Origin: Meghimatium bilineatum
Lineage: Eukaryota > Mollusca > Gastropoda > Stylommatophora > Philomycidae
Direction: 5' to 3'
Assembly: GCA_034231615.1 (NCBI GenBank)
Contig: CM067306.1
Location: forward strand, 44,336,094-44,400,093
Length of the DNA stretch: 64,000 nucleotides
Both the position numbers and the translations under genes were made by a program. How positions within the stretch are numbered: position 1 is the stretch's first letter; every line of letters begins with the position of its first letter. Below, piece by piece: positions 10,350 through 21,865 of the stretch. A model generated the notes under the pieces. That model was not told the DNA's origin. It made no database searches and worked only from the letters and a program-made list of their open reading frames with translations.

Positions 10350-11460
10350 TTATTGTGTGATCTTCGGGACTTTAAAAAAAAAATTACTTTTCCTACCTTC
10401 ACCTCTAGATACTCCCATTTCTAATATTCTCTGTATGTGTACGTTCTCAACCTCATTGACATCATCTGCATCTTGAAATGAATTTATTACTGTCTTCATT
10501 AAGTCTGATTTATCTCTACTCAGCATTGTGCCGTCTATCGCCGCATAGACTGCCAATAAGTCGGCTCTCTCGTTTCCTCTGACCCCAACATGGCAAGGGC
10601 AGTATATCCATGTAATGCTCTGGACAACTGAGTTGTTCAATAAGTCCCACCATTCTTTTCTTAGCATGAACTTTTCTATCTTGCGCAACATGCTTTGAGA
10701 GTCTGTGAGTATTGCCGAGTGTGTTGATGTATCAGTTGTTTAACCAATTAAGAGCTGCTGTAACTCCCTCTATCTCCATCCTCATAATCGATGTGACAGT
10801 GGAATATGCTGAAGATTTCTCAACCTACTTCATGCCGTTTCTGTAGGCAACAAAACCCCAACCGCTTTTATTTGTGTTTTTGTTAACGGAGTCATCTGTC
10901 TATATAACTATGTCTTGTGGTTTCGAGTGTAGTAGGGCGAGTTAATGCACTGTATTCTGAGCTCTGACATCCGTCCATTTTCGACACGCTTTATCTAGTT
11001 GTATTATTACTTTAGTCAGTGATTTCTTCTCAGTGTCTACCTCCACCCATTCACTGCCCTTTCCTATTTCTTCCAATTCACATACTCTTCGTGGTGTGTA
11101 TTCAGCCTCCGCCATCCATGATCTGCGACGCTTGATTCGTTTTCCCTTTGACTCGTCTAGACGTTAGTGTAAGGGTGGTGGTTGTATTTTATCACTTTAA
11201 TGTACTACCTAACTTGTGCTACCTGATGTCGCACTCTTATGCTGGGGAGATCAAGCAGAAATCTCATAGAAGAGATGGGTGTATCTCTAGTACACTCCTG
11301 TACTGCTCTCATTCCCTCATTTTGGCCTTTTCCCAATCTATCGACTTGTGTCTGTGACAAAGTTAGTAGGCCGATGCCATAATCTATGACAGATAGCACC
11401 ATCACTTGCAGAAGCAGAAAAAGTACCCATTGCTGCGTGTCGAAGGTCGCCATAACCTTG
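10350..11460 (-). mobile_element. LINE fragment: RT C-terminal region plus RNase H domain
   Basis: Minus-strand reading from 11,453 down gives LLLQVMVLSVIDYGIGLLTL, then QNEGMRAVQECTRDTPI and RFLLDLPSIRVRHQVAQV, a conserved segment after the reverse transcriptase of RNase H-bearing LINEs. From about 10,920 down it gives PQDIVIQTDDSVNKN-, a METE-like RMEIEGVTAALNWL and, at 10,545-10,610, TWIYCPCHVGVRGNERAD, the last RNase H motif. The RNase H would remove RNA from the hybrid during target-primed synthesis. The piece lacks the catalytic RT and has several stops and frame changes, so it is a 5'-truncated dead copy. A related copy lies on the plus strand at 21.87-22.75 kb. Confidence 0.82.
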
Positions 11461-12184
11461 ATAACACTGATCCATCTTTTAGCCTTCTGAATTATATTTT
11501 TGACGTGCTTGTTGAATGAGAGAATCCATAAGGAGGACTAAGTTCTGGAAAGAGTATGTCAAATGATGAAACTTAATACTTTCATCTACGATGTCTCAGC
11601 TAGATCTTAAACATGAAATGGCACGTAAAAATTCACCAACATGTAAGTATTACATCTCACACAGCTACCATCTGTCATGGAAGCACTCAATATAAATAGA
11701 TTGCTTTGGATGAAATAGATTACGGCCAAACTGCCGTATCCCAAAAAAAGTACTATTCGGGGAATTGACCGAAGACTGAGGTATAAAGACACACGTAAGT
11801 CCTAAATGAAAGGCTTCCACATAGAATTAAAAATCTGAGAAAACACGACGAAAACTCGGGACATCTGGAGGCAGAACGTGCTCGAGGGAGCAGCATTGTT
11901 CAGAAATAATTTGTTTAACGATATGAAAGAAAAAAGAGTAAGACGCAAAAAGAAATCTTCCTTTGCTGTGATATGATGGCTTGAAAAGTCACATTCTTGA
12001 GGAAATATTCATCAAATTTCTTCTTATGATTGCTAAATGACCGTCTTCAACCCAAAATACAGTATCAAGTGACATATTCTTTCCAGAACGTTATTTTCGT
12101 CGTGAATACTCTGAGGGCCTCTTTGTTCCGGGCAAGCAGGTCTGCATTGGCCAGAGACATACATACATTTTTCGATGTGCTGGT
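11461..12184. other. Unclassified DNA with a ~27-bp inverted repeat
   Basis: The words at 11,542-11,568 (ttctggaaagagtatgtcaa) and 12,064-12,091 (tgacatattctttccagaac) are inverted copies with a few mismatches, about 520 bp apart. About 90 bp starting at the second arm resembles 20,248-20,345. It may be a small DNA element. The short open frames inside were not recognised. Confidence 0.35.
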
Positions 12185-13175
12185 CTAACGTCTTCTTGGA
12201 TATCCACTTCTTCTCTTGCCTGACACTCTGCCCTCTAGAATCAACCTTTCGATACCACCATGTCGCTTTAAGTGTCCAAAATACTGTAGCTTTCTTCTTA
12301 TGATGGTATTTGGAAGCCAGCCTTCATTTAGTCTAAGTAATTTCAAAACTTCAATGCTTTTCTTTTTCTCTGTATATGATATTCGTAGGATCTTTCTGTA
12401 GCACTTCATTTCAAATGAATTTATTCTTTTGGATATTGTCTTGTTTAAAGTCCAAGTCTCGCATCCATATGTTGCCACTGGAAAAACACATGATCTTAAA
12501 AGGGTTAATTTAGTGTCTTTATTATTACTTTGCCATAGCTTTCTCATTTGTGTTAATTTGAGTGTTGCAATTTCGAGTCTTGTTCTAATCTCGACAGAAT
12601 AATCTCCGGAACTGTTTATATTTACTCCCTGATATTTGAATATTTTTTACACATTATAGTTCTATATTGTCTATGTTGATTATTGGTTTTTTTCTTTTTT
12701 TTTCTTTTGTTATAATTTTTTTATTTTCTGTGCGTTTAGATGTAGATTTTGGATCTCGCTGTATTTCTTTGTTGTTGTGGTTAGCCGTTTCAGTCCCTAC
12801 GGATGTGTATTAAGGAGGACTGTGTCATCTGCATATTTTATTTCTGGAATCTTGTACTTACCGATATTTATTGAATCAAACTCATTTTCCTCTAGTTTTT
12901 CTCTTACATTTCTCTGCATAGATGTTAAAAAAATAAGGGGATAAAGTGCACGACTGTCTCACTCCACTTTGAATAGCAAATCATTCATATGTTTTGCTCT
13001 TACTCTTAATCACTCTTACTGCTACTTATTGTTCGTGATATAGTGATTCAATAAAATGTATTATATGTTTGGGGAAGCCTATCATGTCTCCCATGATCCA
13101 CCATAGCTGATGATGCCTTCAAACGCCTTACTGTAGTCTATGAAACCTATGAAACACAAATAGATCTAAGTTGTA
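12185..13175 (-). mobile_element. LINE RT and C-terminal fragment (family B, copy 1)
   Basis: Minus-strand order: GFIDYSKAFEGI (about 13,150), GVRQS-type motif (about 12,970), EIKYADDTVLL (12,824-12,857) and KKYSEIQNLHLNAQK. The clearest piece, an open frame of 120 codons at 12,185-12,547, contains VATYGCETWTLNK, FEMKCYRKILRI and LQYFGHLKRHGG, the conserved tail after the RT. Stops and frame changes separate these blocks, so it is dead. It resembles the minus-strand copy at 54.9-56.0 kb (KKYSESQNVYLNVQK there), and both may be RTE-type. The start of the element beyond 13,175 is lost near a microsatellite. Confidence 0.82.
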
Positions 13176-13189
13176 TTCTCTACATTTTG

Positions 13190-13211
13190 TGTGTGTGCGC
13201 GCGCGCGTGTG

Positions 13212-13242
<31 letters not shown>

Positions 13243-13250
13243 ATATATTT
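13190..13250. repeat. Compound microsatellite (GT/GC then TA)
   Basis: A tgtgtgtgcgcgcgcgcgtgtg run is followed by (TA)n with interspersed ttt, all within about 60 bp. Confidence 0.9.
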
Positions 13251-14154
13251 ATGGCAAATTAATAACAGTAACTTCATATTCTATGTCGTGGACCCCCAAA
13301 GACCTATCTCGCTTTTCTGTATGTTCGATCTGACATATTGATACTACGTGTAGAAAATAAAACAGACATAGGAACTGTTGCAATTATTTTACCATATAAT
13401 AATGTGCAATAATATATATAAGGCCTAAAACATTTACTACGAAAATTGACTAGTGTTAATTTAGCTGAATAGAAACAATTATATCCACACAACATAATAC
13501 ATATGCAGTTTTTGTAGTCTGCACTCGACATCTCGATAGGTCATAGATCATTGACTCCAGTATAATATGTGTACCCCAGACAGAGCCTCAAATTATTGCT
13601 TGACGTCAATGATTACGCAAAGGCATCGCTTAGAAATAAAAACAAATAAGAAAGTAAAATTTTAATCAGAAAAATGTTTTAGATATGAACTATGGAAAAC
13701 TATCATGATTTTCACACATAATTCTGGCATTTGTAATTAATTAACAATGATTTAGAGACAGACGGAATGCAGTCTATACGAAACAAAGGCTAAATGACAA
13801 TAACATGCTTATGTGTGAACTGAGCGTCCAGTGAGGAAACAGAAGTCTCCAACCAGAACATGGATTATTTGTGCGTGGGTGGTAGGGACGAAATTCAAAT
13901 TCTTCGTAATATGGAAAATATCCGTCGTTGTTAAAGAAGCTAGAACGCAACTTTTTCAGTTAACTTGGCAGCTGACACTTTTCCGACGAATTTGTGACTC
14001 AGGTAAGGTGTAAACATTCGTGGTGAAAGTCTGCAAACTACTTGTAACACATTGACTGTTGACAATTTGACCCCATTCTGACCTTTCTGCTGAGGGCATA
14101 GAGTGAGTCACAGTCATACTATATTTTGGTTAGCACTGTCTCGAGGACAACTGC
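13251..14154. other. No feature recognised
   Basis: AT-rich DNA with short open frames on both strands that match nothing I recognise and show no repeat structure. Confidence 0.45.
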
Positions 14155-14262
14155 TGATGACTGCATTAGTGTTTCTGTACTCTCTGGTAGGCCTAGTACG
14201 TCTGATGAGTACGTCATTAGTGCTTCTGTACTCTTTGGTAGACTTACTACTACTAGTAACTA
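14155..14262 (+). repeat. Imperfect ~54-bp tandem duplication
   Basis: gcattagtgtttctgtactc and ggtaggcctagtac recur about 54 bp later as tcattagtgcttctgtactc and ggtagacttactac. There are two units. The open frames crossing it come from the repeat. Confidence 0.6.
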
Positions 14263-14945
14263 CCAACAATCGATCATCTGTAGTGTCTCTGCTGCTACAA
14301 CTAATGACTGTCATCTAACCTTTTGGCTTGTCAGGGGTTTAAGTTATAGTAAGTGATCTAGCAATGAATCATACATTTCCAACAAAGCAGCCCGTTCCGT
14401 GTGATATGACAAAATTAAAAACAAGTAAATGTCTGGGCAAAGTAAATTCTACTCGAACGATGAAAGTTCTTGTAATTTAAAAAAAAAAACACAAAAAAAA
14501 CCCTGTTATACTGTATTTTTCCGTTACAGGAGTTATAGGGAGTATTCGAATAGCTTGTGGGATAAAGACATCATGCCCTTGCTGTCACCACGTCATGTTC
14601 AGAGTGAATTTTTTTAAATTCACACATACCAAAGCCCTAACCTCTCTGTCATGCACCACAACTTTAGATACAAATTATAAATTGAAATAAAATATTGTGT
14701 TTTCTTTTGTTGATTTTAAAATATCATTATTGAACTTGACTATACTTACACATTTCCGTTGGTGAAGCAAAACGTACATCCTTTACTCCCTTTTGCTAGA
14801 TGGCTTGTTTTGTTATTTAGGCATAATTTTGTACGGTCGTCGTATTTTTGTTAAGTAGTCAGTGTTGCCAACTCTATTTTCAGTTTTACATTAAAAGAGA
14901 TGCATTTTAAATATATATAACAGTTGTTAGACTATTTCCTAACCC
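14263..14945. other. No feature recognised
   Basis: AT-rich DNA with A-homopolymers around 14,480-14,505. No motif was supported. Confidence 0.45.
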
Positions 14946-14947
14946 GA

Positions 14948-15262
14948 ATCTATATTAGACCTAGTATCTAGTTTAAACATAGTTTCAAGATTAGACCTAG
15001 TGTCTAGATTATACCTGACATCTAGATTAGACCTAGTATCTAGATTAGAACTAGCATCTAGATTAGACCTAGGATCTAGATTAGACCTAGCTTCAAGATC
15101 AGACCTAGTGTCTAGATTAGACGTGACATCTAGATTATACCTAGTATCTAGATTAGAACTAGTATCTAGATTATACCTAGGATCTAGATTAGATCTAGCT
15201 TCAAGATTAGACCTAGCATCTAGATTAGACCGAGTATTTAGATTAGACCTAGATTAGGCTTC
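14948..15262 (+). repeat. 18-bp minisatellite, about 17 copies
   Basis: The unit is tctagattagacctagta, with variants in the last six bases (gcatct, ggatct, cttcaa). Each unit carries a TCTAGA palindrome and an AGACCTAG word. Because 18 is a multiple of 3, one plus frame stays open (15,000-15,257) and reads a six-residue repeat SRLDLV. There is no sign that it is a gene. Confidence 0.93.
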
Positions 15263-16015
15263 GCATCTAAATATCAATGTCAGACATACATACATATACA
15301 AAATATTTGGATCTGGATATTAAACAGCGAGAGTGTAAGTAACTCCATTGTGACTCGGTGGTCCAGTTTTCCATCTTTCATATTGCTATTTTTGGCCCTG
15401 ATTTAGCAAAAGAAAGTATGGTAACCTTAAGAGTTGACAGTCTATAATAACATAAGTGTCAATAAAATTTGACTTGTTTTGTTTGTTTAATTTTATCACA
15501 TGGAATTATGAGCGGTGAAGCTCATATTTCCTATGTTTAAATTTGTGTATGTGTGAGTTCTCACTACAGAACTTACCTTAAAAGGTTTGGACTCTCAGCA
15601 TCATGCAAAGACTTGAGGAGAATGGATTCGCCTCTGAGCAGTTGCATGTTTGTATTTAAAAGGCATGTTTCATATTATGATAATCAATAAAAGATGGTGA
15701 TATTGATGTAAAACTGTATAACAATAGTACTTACGTAGAACGCATGTTTTGTTGCAAAAAAATTGTAATTTCCCGTTTCAACAAAACTCTCTTCATGACT
15801 ACTTCTGTACACGTTGTGCCTATTATTCTGTATATCCACATCTCAGAGGCATCAATTTAGTTATTTGTTTATTGTCCATGTGCGCTATACATTAATATAG
15901 ACTATATGTAGTATTTTATAATTATAATTTTTAGCTTGTTTGTAATCTGTTTAGATGTCAATATTTTTCTTATGTTACTGAAAATACTTTTAGCAATTCA
16001 TAGTCTCCTTTCATG
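15263..16015. other. No feature recognised
   Basis: AT-rich DNA. A small hairpin-like word (gagcggtgaagctc) sits at about 15,510. Nothing else was supported. Confidence 0.45.
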
Positions 16016-16312
16016 TAGACGAATAGGGAGACCATCATGGAAGAAAACCAACAAAGATGTTCTAATAAAAGGAAAATAAGATCGAACAAATACAATATTT
16101 TGAACATATTAAATGACATGACATCTTGTTGAAGACCTTACCTAAGGGTAAGGTGGAGGGGCGGCGGACAAGAGGGAAGCAAAATTACAAGTGGGAGAGT
16201 AACATTACGAGATGGACAGTTAAAATCTAGCACAGTCCACCACTAAGACAAGAGATCCACCACTAAAACAAAAGACAAGGGGGCGTTGGAGGTCTGTTGC
16301 AGCAAACCTTTA
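16016..16312 (+). mobile_element. RTE-like LINE 3' end (copy 2)
   Basis: gaatagggagaccatcatgg and the following 290 bases match the 3' end of the LINE at 3868-4170, including the words acatcttgttgaagacctta, gtgggagagtaacat and gcgttggaggtctgttgcag. Compared with that copy, the tail is cut before the (TGA)n tract, and Penelope-like sequence begins at about 16,313. The insert ccactaaaacaa is duplicated at 16,230-16,270. Confidence 0.85.
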
Positions 16313-17260
16313 TTCAGACCTCCTGTTTTAGCACATCGGTATATTACAAACCGACCTATGTTCATATTTTTCTCCTATACACCTCTTCTCATCCCTCCGC
16401 CTATCGGAATTCCCTCCCAATCTCTCAATTTCTTCGTCTCCTGCGTCTGTATAATGGTGAGGAGGACATTCTCGAGAAATTCCACGAGATGACGGATTTC
16501 TTCCGTTGTCGCTTATACCCAACTTAGTCCTCAGGTCTGCCCTTCGAGTGTGTAGCATCTCCTGTCAGTACACCCTCTTGAACACTTGGAGTTCTTCCTC
16601 TTCTGACAGCGTCATAATATCACTTTCCACCCCCCCCCCCCACCACAACGCTGCTGTACGGCATGTCCTTCTCCCATATCTTCCTTCTTTCCAGTCGGAC
16701 ACCAAGACACAGGAAATGTTCTGTGATCCCCCATCCCCATTCTGGTTACTAGCAGACGTTACAAGAACCTCAAGTATATATTGGTCCGGAGTCACCTCCA
16801 GCCTGGAGTACCTAATAATTTGGCACCATCAGCCGTAAACGCAACAGATGCTACACCTGTGCCTATGTCACCCAGAACTGGCTTTTCACATTCCCCAAAG
16901 CCATATTCACCATTGAGGTGTGTTTCACCTGTGTGTCCCGCAACGTCATCTATGCCATCATATGCAAGCATTACGCTATGATGTATATAGGTGAGACTGG
17001 AAGGTAGCTTGAAGATCGATTCTACCAACACATGTACAGCATCTAAACCAATTTGGGTTATCCTGTAGACGTCTACTTCAATGGCACGGACCATCGAGTC
17101 GCTCAGGACATTCAGGTTACGGCCACTAAGTCGTGTTTCTCTGACCACCGGCCTGTCTTGTGCTTGAGAACCTCTACATATTCCAATTTAGCACTCTTAA
17201 ACCCTTCGGGATTAATGAGCGCATGTCTCATGGATGAGACCTAGCTGTCCCATCATTTCT
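16313..17260 (+). mobile_element. Penelope-like element remnant: RT C-terminal part plus GIY-YIG endonuclease
   Basis: The first part reads YYKPTYVHIFLLYTSSHPSA, then LPISQFLRLLRLYNGEEDIL and EMTDFFRCRLYPT (16,330-16,525), the thumb-side region typical of Penelope-like reverse transcriptases. After a degraded middle come RCYTCAYVTQNW and a string leading to VIYAIICK, YIGETGR and HRVAQDIQVTATKSC (about 16,840-17,150), the Cys-rich linker and GIY-YIG nuclease. The family combines a telomerase-related RT with this nuclease. The copy is broken and 5'-truncated. Downstream, gtcttgataaaggcctttta near 17,471 resembles the terminal region common in these elements. Confidence 0.82.
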
Positions 17261-17325
17261 ATGTTTGTTCCGTGTCACATATATGTAGCTATGTTTTGGA
17301 CATTCCTGGTCCGCGTTGGTTGACT

Positions 17326-17421
17326 ATTGACATAGTTACAACTCTTCCGATCACATTACAGTCAACTCGGCCATTACATAGTTACAACTCTTCCGATCAC
17401 ATTACAGTCAACTCGGCCATG
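17326..17421 (+). repeat. Perfect ~47-bp tandem duplication
   Basis: acatagttacaactcttccg and the following cacattacagtcaactcgg occur twice in direct succession (from about 17,332 and 17,376), apparently without a mismatch. It lies in the 3' region of the Penelope-like remnant. Confidence 0.9.
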
Positions 17422-17644
17422 TGAACGTCTATAGCGACGTTCTTACTTGTTTTCTGTTGTGTGTGTTGTCTTGATAAAGGCCTTTTAGTCGATGCGTCGA
17501 TTTGTGTATATTATTATATGTGTCTCCAGTGATTAGCAAAACTTCATTACCTCCATTACCCTGTTCCTGGCTATACTTCAAACAATAACCAAGGAATCAG
17601 TTCCAATGATAGTGCTGACATGTACAAGTAGTAAAAGAAGAATC

Positions 17645-17860
17645 ACAAATGTGGCACATCAACATCAGCGAAGGTACTCGCATCACTGTGAAGCATCAAA
17701 CCTCAGAGGCCAAGAGAACACCTGCTGCCGTAAAGGACATAATAAACACACACTCTGACCGTACGTATCCCACATGTGGCAGGGGATTCTATGTCAGAAT
17801 TGGACTTTTCAGTCATCTGCATACACTACAGAGAGATGCAACAACACAAGTCTGAAACTG
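17645..17860 (+). pseudogene. C2H2-like zinc-finger fragment, probably retroelement-derived
   Basis: The open frame at 17,649-17,855 reads YPTCGRGFYVRIGLFSHLHT, close to the C-x2-C and R-I-G-L-x-S-H-L-x-x-H pattern of a finger found in the tails of many LINE-associated ORFs. One finger only, with no neighbours in frame. It could also be a scrap of a host zinc-finger gene. I favour a retroelement scrap because of the RIGLxSHL wording and the surrounding repeats. Confidence 0.4.
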
Positions 17861-17957
17861 TTGCTAGCATCGCTTGCGATGGATTGCCATATACACTAGA
17901 GGTATGCAACAAAATAAATCTGAAACTGACTGTTGGCAGTATTGCATACGATGTACG
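17815..17957 (+). repeat. Imperfect ~70-bp tandem duplication
   Basis: catacactacagagagatgc, followed by aagtctgaaactg and gcttgcgatg, recurs as tatacactagaggtatgc, followed by aaatctgaaactg and gcatacgatg. Confidence 0.65.
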
Positions 17958-18239
17958 CCTGTTAATAACTAATGAGGTAAACTCATTTGGATATTATGTC
18001 AGAAAACTACGAAGAACTAAACGATTGAATTCACAAGTTTCGTTCTGCATATAACCAGAGTTTAATTTATGAACATGAAGAACAATTTTAACAAGATATA
18101 TTTTTGGTATCTTAAAATCAGAGTTTGAAAGAGATTACATATAAGTTCGTTATGCACGTCAACAAGTTAAACAGGTGCACTAAACATACAAAGAAATATC
18201 ACCAAAAAAAACAACAAATCAAATAATAAATATCTAGGT

Positions 18240-19397
18240 ACGAATTATTACCAGAAAGCATCAATATCCATACCACTACCTAAAAAGCCTAAGGCTGTGG
18301 ACTGTTCAGAAAATATATCAATAAGTTTGATGAGTCATATAACCAAAATACTACTTAAGGTAATACATAAAGAAGTAAAAACAAGATAGACACTGAGGTC
18401 GGTGAAGAGTAGTTCGGTTTTAGGAAAAACAAAGGAACCAGTGAAGATATACTAAGTATCCGACCTGATAGATAAATGCATACAAGTTTTAAAAAGTATC
18501 TATATTTTCTTCATAGACCACAGCAAGACCTTTAACAGAGCACATGAAAAATAATCGAATGTCTTCAAGAAATTTTTCCAAAAATAGAAAAGACATCAGG
18601 CTCATTAGAAATAGATATTGGGAACAGACTGCATCTAAAATGTGTGAAACAGCTACCATACATAGAAATAATTAGAGAGGTAAGACAAGGCTATATTTTA
18701 TCACCCCGTCTATTTAATATCGACACAGAGAATGTCTTTAAACATAAAGAAAGAGAGCTAGGACTAAAGATCAGTAGGAAAATAATAAACAACCTGAGAT
18801 AGCAGATTACACTTTTCTTTTAGCAGACAGTGAACATGAACTACAAAAACTAATAGATCAAGTCGTTATATCAAGTAAATAATATGGACATCCAAAAAAC
18901 AAAAAACCATGGTAATCAGCAAAGTCACAGAAGAATAGATCCTAAACATACACATACATGGAGAGAAACTACAAGTGTACATTATCATTATCTTGGACAC
19001 ATAATCACAAATGATGGCAGATGTGAAACAGAAGATAAAAGGAGCGTATGAATGGCTATAAGTACTTTCAACGACATGAGGAAAATATGAACATCTAAAC
19101 AAATTTCAAACAAGCTAAAAACTAGCATTATAAAATGCTACATATATTCTATATTAATGTATGGTTCAGAAAAATGGATAATAAACTAACAATTATAAGA
19201 CACAATTAATGCCATTGAGATGTGGATATATAGAAGAATAAAGAGAAAATCATGGAAAGAGAAGAAAACAAACAAAGATGTTCTTAAAAACACTTGATAT
19301 AAGGAAACAATTTTAAATTAAATAAAGATCAAGCAAATAAATTATTTTGGACACATTAAAAGACCACGTCAATAAATCAAGTAATGAATATGGACTA
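18240..19397 (+). mobile_element. RTE-like LINE, RT to C-terminus (copy 3)
   Basis: This copy parallels copy 1 from the RT fingers to near the 3' end: catcaatatccataccactacc and aaaaagcc at 18,258, ggttttaggaaaaacaaagg at 18,415, the GVRQG-equivalent at 18,675, FNIDTENVF at 18,712, the remains of the YADD block at 18,798 (with loss of bases), and tgtatggttcag at 19,157. Many substitutions, stops and indels make it older than copy 1. After the aaattattttggacac word it breaks at 19,367, and 30 bases (19,368-19,397) jump back to match 3461-3490 of copy 1 with one mismatch. Confidence 0.85.
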
Positions 19398-20353
19398 TTA
19401 TTTCAGCTTCACAGTTAGAACATATCTTCCCACAGGCATAAAACAACTCATCAGATGCATATATCACACAATGGCATTGGGTTAAAGGACATGAGCCCAC
19501 GGACCTCTGAATCAGCAACCAACCAACTAACCATTCAATTATATAATACATAATAAACTATATATAATAAATTTCACTAGCTTTACCCTCAAACAAATGT
19601 ATCTGATTAACCGTCTAACGTTTTAATGCCAATTTTTACATATAATATTATATTTGATTAGACCCAATACATATTTACTTTAGATTTATGCATCATGTCC
19701 AGTTTCTATAAATTAATGAAATACTTTGATCTTTGTTGGCATACTGATTATTGTGTATCGAGATAGTACATTTTACAGCTTCAGAGATGACACCGGGTAC
19801 AACTATAAACGCCGTCTGTTTTGTGTTCAATAGTACAACTTAGTGTACTTTCACTGTTAATTCATGCCCATTCATAAACCAATCATATGTAAATGAGGTC
19901 TTATGCAGTGTCGCTTGTGGGCCTCACTAATGGCTCACTAGACAAAATGCAACAGAAAACCTTAGTAGATGACATACCGTTATATTGAGACTCTCTTATG
20001 GAAGCTTTGTAGCATGTCATCTATACAATTATGTTGTGTGTATAACTCGAGTAGAAGGTTCCTTCAATAGGCATTGCACTAAGCCAAAACTGAAGTCTCT
20101 TGGGTATGGAAGAAAGCTCAGAAAAACCACCCCATTGCACATAGGGAGTAATAGCTAATCGTTTGCAATGCCTAGGATTCTCAATCAATCAATCGATCAA
20201 TAATTGACTGTAAACATCCTTAAAAATGTGTTTGAGATGTGAGTTGACAAGTGTCATGTGACGTATTCTTTCCAGAACGTTGTCTTCCCAATGAACTCTC
20301 TGAACCCTCTTCTGTCTTGGACGATGCGGCTTGCATTAAAGTTTACCAGTACT

Positions 20354-20354
<1 letters not shown>
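19398..20354. other. No gene recognised; a ~90-bp dispersed repeat near the end
   Basis: AT-rich DNA without coding motifs. Bases 20,248-20,345 resemble 12,064-12,160 (shared core attctttccagaacgtt), so a short dispersed repeat is present. Confidence 0.45.

Positions 20355-20357
<3 letters not shown>

Positions 20358-20414
<57 letters not shown>
20358..20414. repeat. (TA)n microsatellite
   Basis: About 28 TA dinucleotides. The open frame across it (20,251-20,433) is a microsatellite artefact. Confidence 0.95.
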
Positions 20415-20415
<1 letters not shown>

Positions 20416-20649
20416 CAAATAAACGATAATTGAAACCAGTGACTGTATTTTAATGAAGAATTCAATTCATAGGATCTATACTATTTCAAATTCGCACACA
20501 CAATTTCAATTACATGCGTTATGTATTTTTACATTTTTAATGTATTTTTACATCGTTTTGAAGTTGGGTAAGCTAGTGAAACGTTATAATTGGGGAACGT
20601 GTTAATAGAGAAATTTGTTGTAAACATTTGCGCTATAAAGGGATACCTC

Positions 20650-20696
20650 TGTATTATTATTGTTATTATTATTATGACTATTATTATTATTATTGC
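20650..20696. repeat. (ATT)n microsatellite, imperfect
   Basis: A run of tattattattg-type triplets with a few interruptions. Confidence 0.8.
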
Positions 20697-20700
20697 ATCG

Positions 20701-21865
20701 CTTATCCCAGTATTAATTCAGCAGAACAATTGCACAAACTAGCACCAAGAAATAACGGCAACATCAGCTGCGTACGTGGAAATAATTCTAAAATAAATAA
20801 TCCAGTGAGAACTCTTGGTTTATGTCATAGTTGCTGGATCAATGAAACCGCAAACGTTCTAGTTTAAAGGTTCAAAGCCGTTGAAAATATTGTTGCAGTA
20901 GGCGTGCACACATGGTTGTCATTTGTGTGAAACTCTTCTGTATTTGTTCTTTCTAGTTGCCTTCTGACATAAACATACACCTTTCTGTTTTATTGCTGAT
21001 CCTGTTACTGTAACAAAATCCGTTGTGATTTTCCTCTGCTTTCTCAAACTATTAGCAGGATGTAGTCCAGGTACTAGAATGCGCCGTGTCATAGTGTACG
21101 ACCTTGATGTACTATCTGCCTTGTTATTGGCCTTGATGTCGGTCTGATACATCCGACTTGAGCATGGCTTCTAGGGCACTTTTCCTATATGAAATGGGAC
21201 GGCCAACTCTACCACATAACCTCCATAATCGCATCGTACGACATGCATGTAAAGTTATAGTGGTGCTATTCTTTGCTCCCCTTTCAGGTCCTGGAAACAC
21301 TGGCTGACCTTGTGTTAAATTCATTCTGTACCACGATTGTCATACTATGGTGTGTTGTTCAATCATGTATAGAAATTAGTTCACCGTGGGTTACCCACAA
21401 TTCGGTTTGCGCGACGCTCCTGTAGGCCAGACTGTTGATTTGTTAGCAGCGAAGCTGAAAAGTCATGTAGTATGTGTTCTGGTATTTGTGTTGTTACTCC
21501 ACGGATGCAGGCCGAATCTGATGGTTTGGCGTTAGTGTGAATTTGGACGGCAGTTCTCATTCGAAATATCCTGTGTTCGTTTCAGTTCAATTTAATTGTA
21601 TTCCGAGAAAGTAGCTATTGACGTGGTGCAACCTTGTTCTTTATTTAATAATATTAGTGTTAAATCTTTTTAGGTATCTTTATTGCATTTGATATTTGCT
21701 GTTAAACAGCTGGACATTAGTGACTGACCACAAAATTTATTTCTGGTGAATAATTTCAGATGGAGAGATGCCTTTTGTGTTCAAACGTTTTTTTTAATAT
21801 GACTTTGCAGTCGCATTCGATGTCGTGCCTATTGATAGAGTGAGCATGTTTGAAATACAAGCAAC
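20701..21865. other. No feature recognised
   Basis: Two minus-strand open frames (20,919-21,152 and 21,124-21,324) have no motif I know. The stretch may include the decayed 5' part of the LINE that is recognisable from about 21,870. Confidence 0.4.

Noticed and set aside
14103-14356. Ser/Thr-rich small proteins on both strands
   Set aside because: Overlapping frames of a short tandem duplication with no motif.
15000-15257. SRLDLV hexapeptide-repeat protein
   Set aside because: It is the 18-bp minisatellite, whose period is a multiple of three; no flanking coding sequence.
18866-19102. 78-codon minus-strand ORF with hydrophobic residues
   Set aside because: It is antisense to the RTE-like LINE copy 3.
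20919-21324. Two minus-strand ORFs as host genes
   Set aside because: No recognisable domain, short, overlapping, and next to a LINE fragment.
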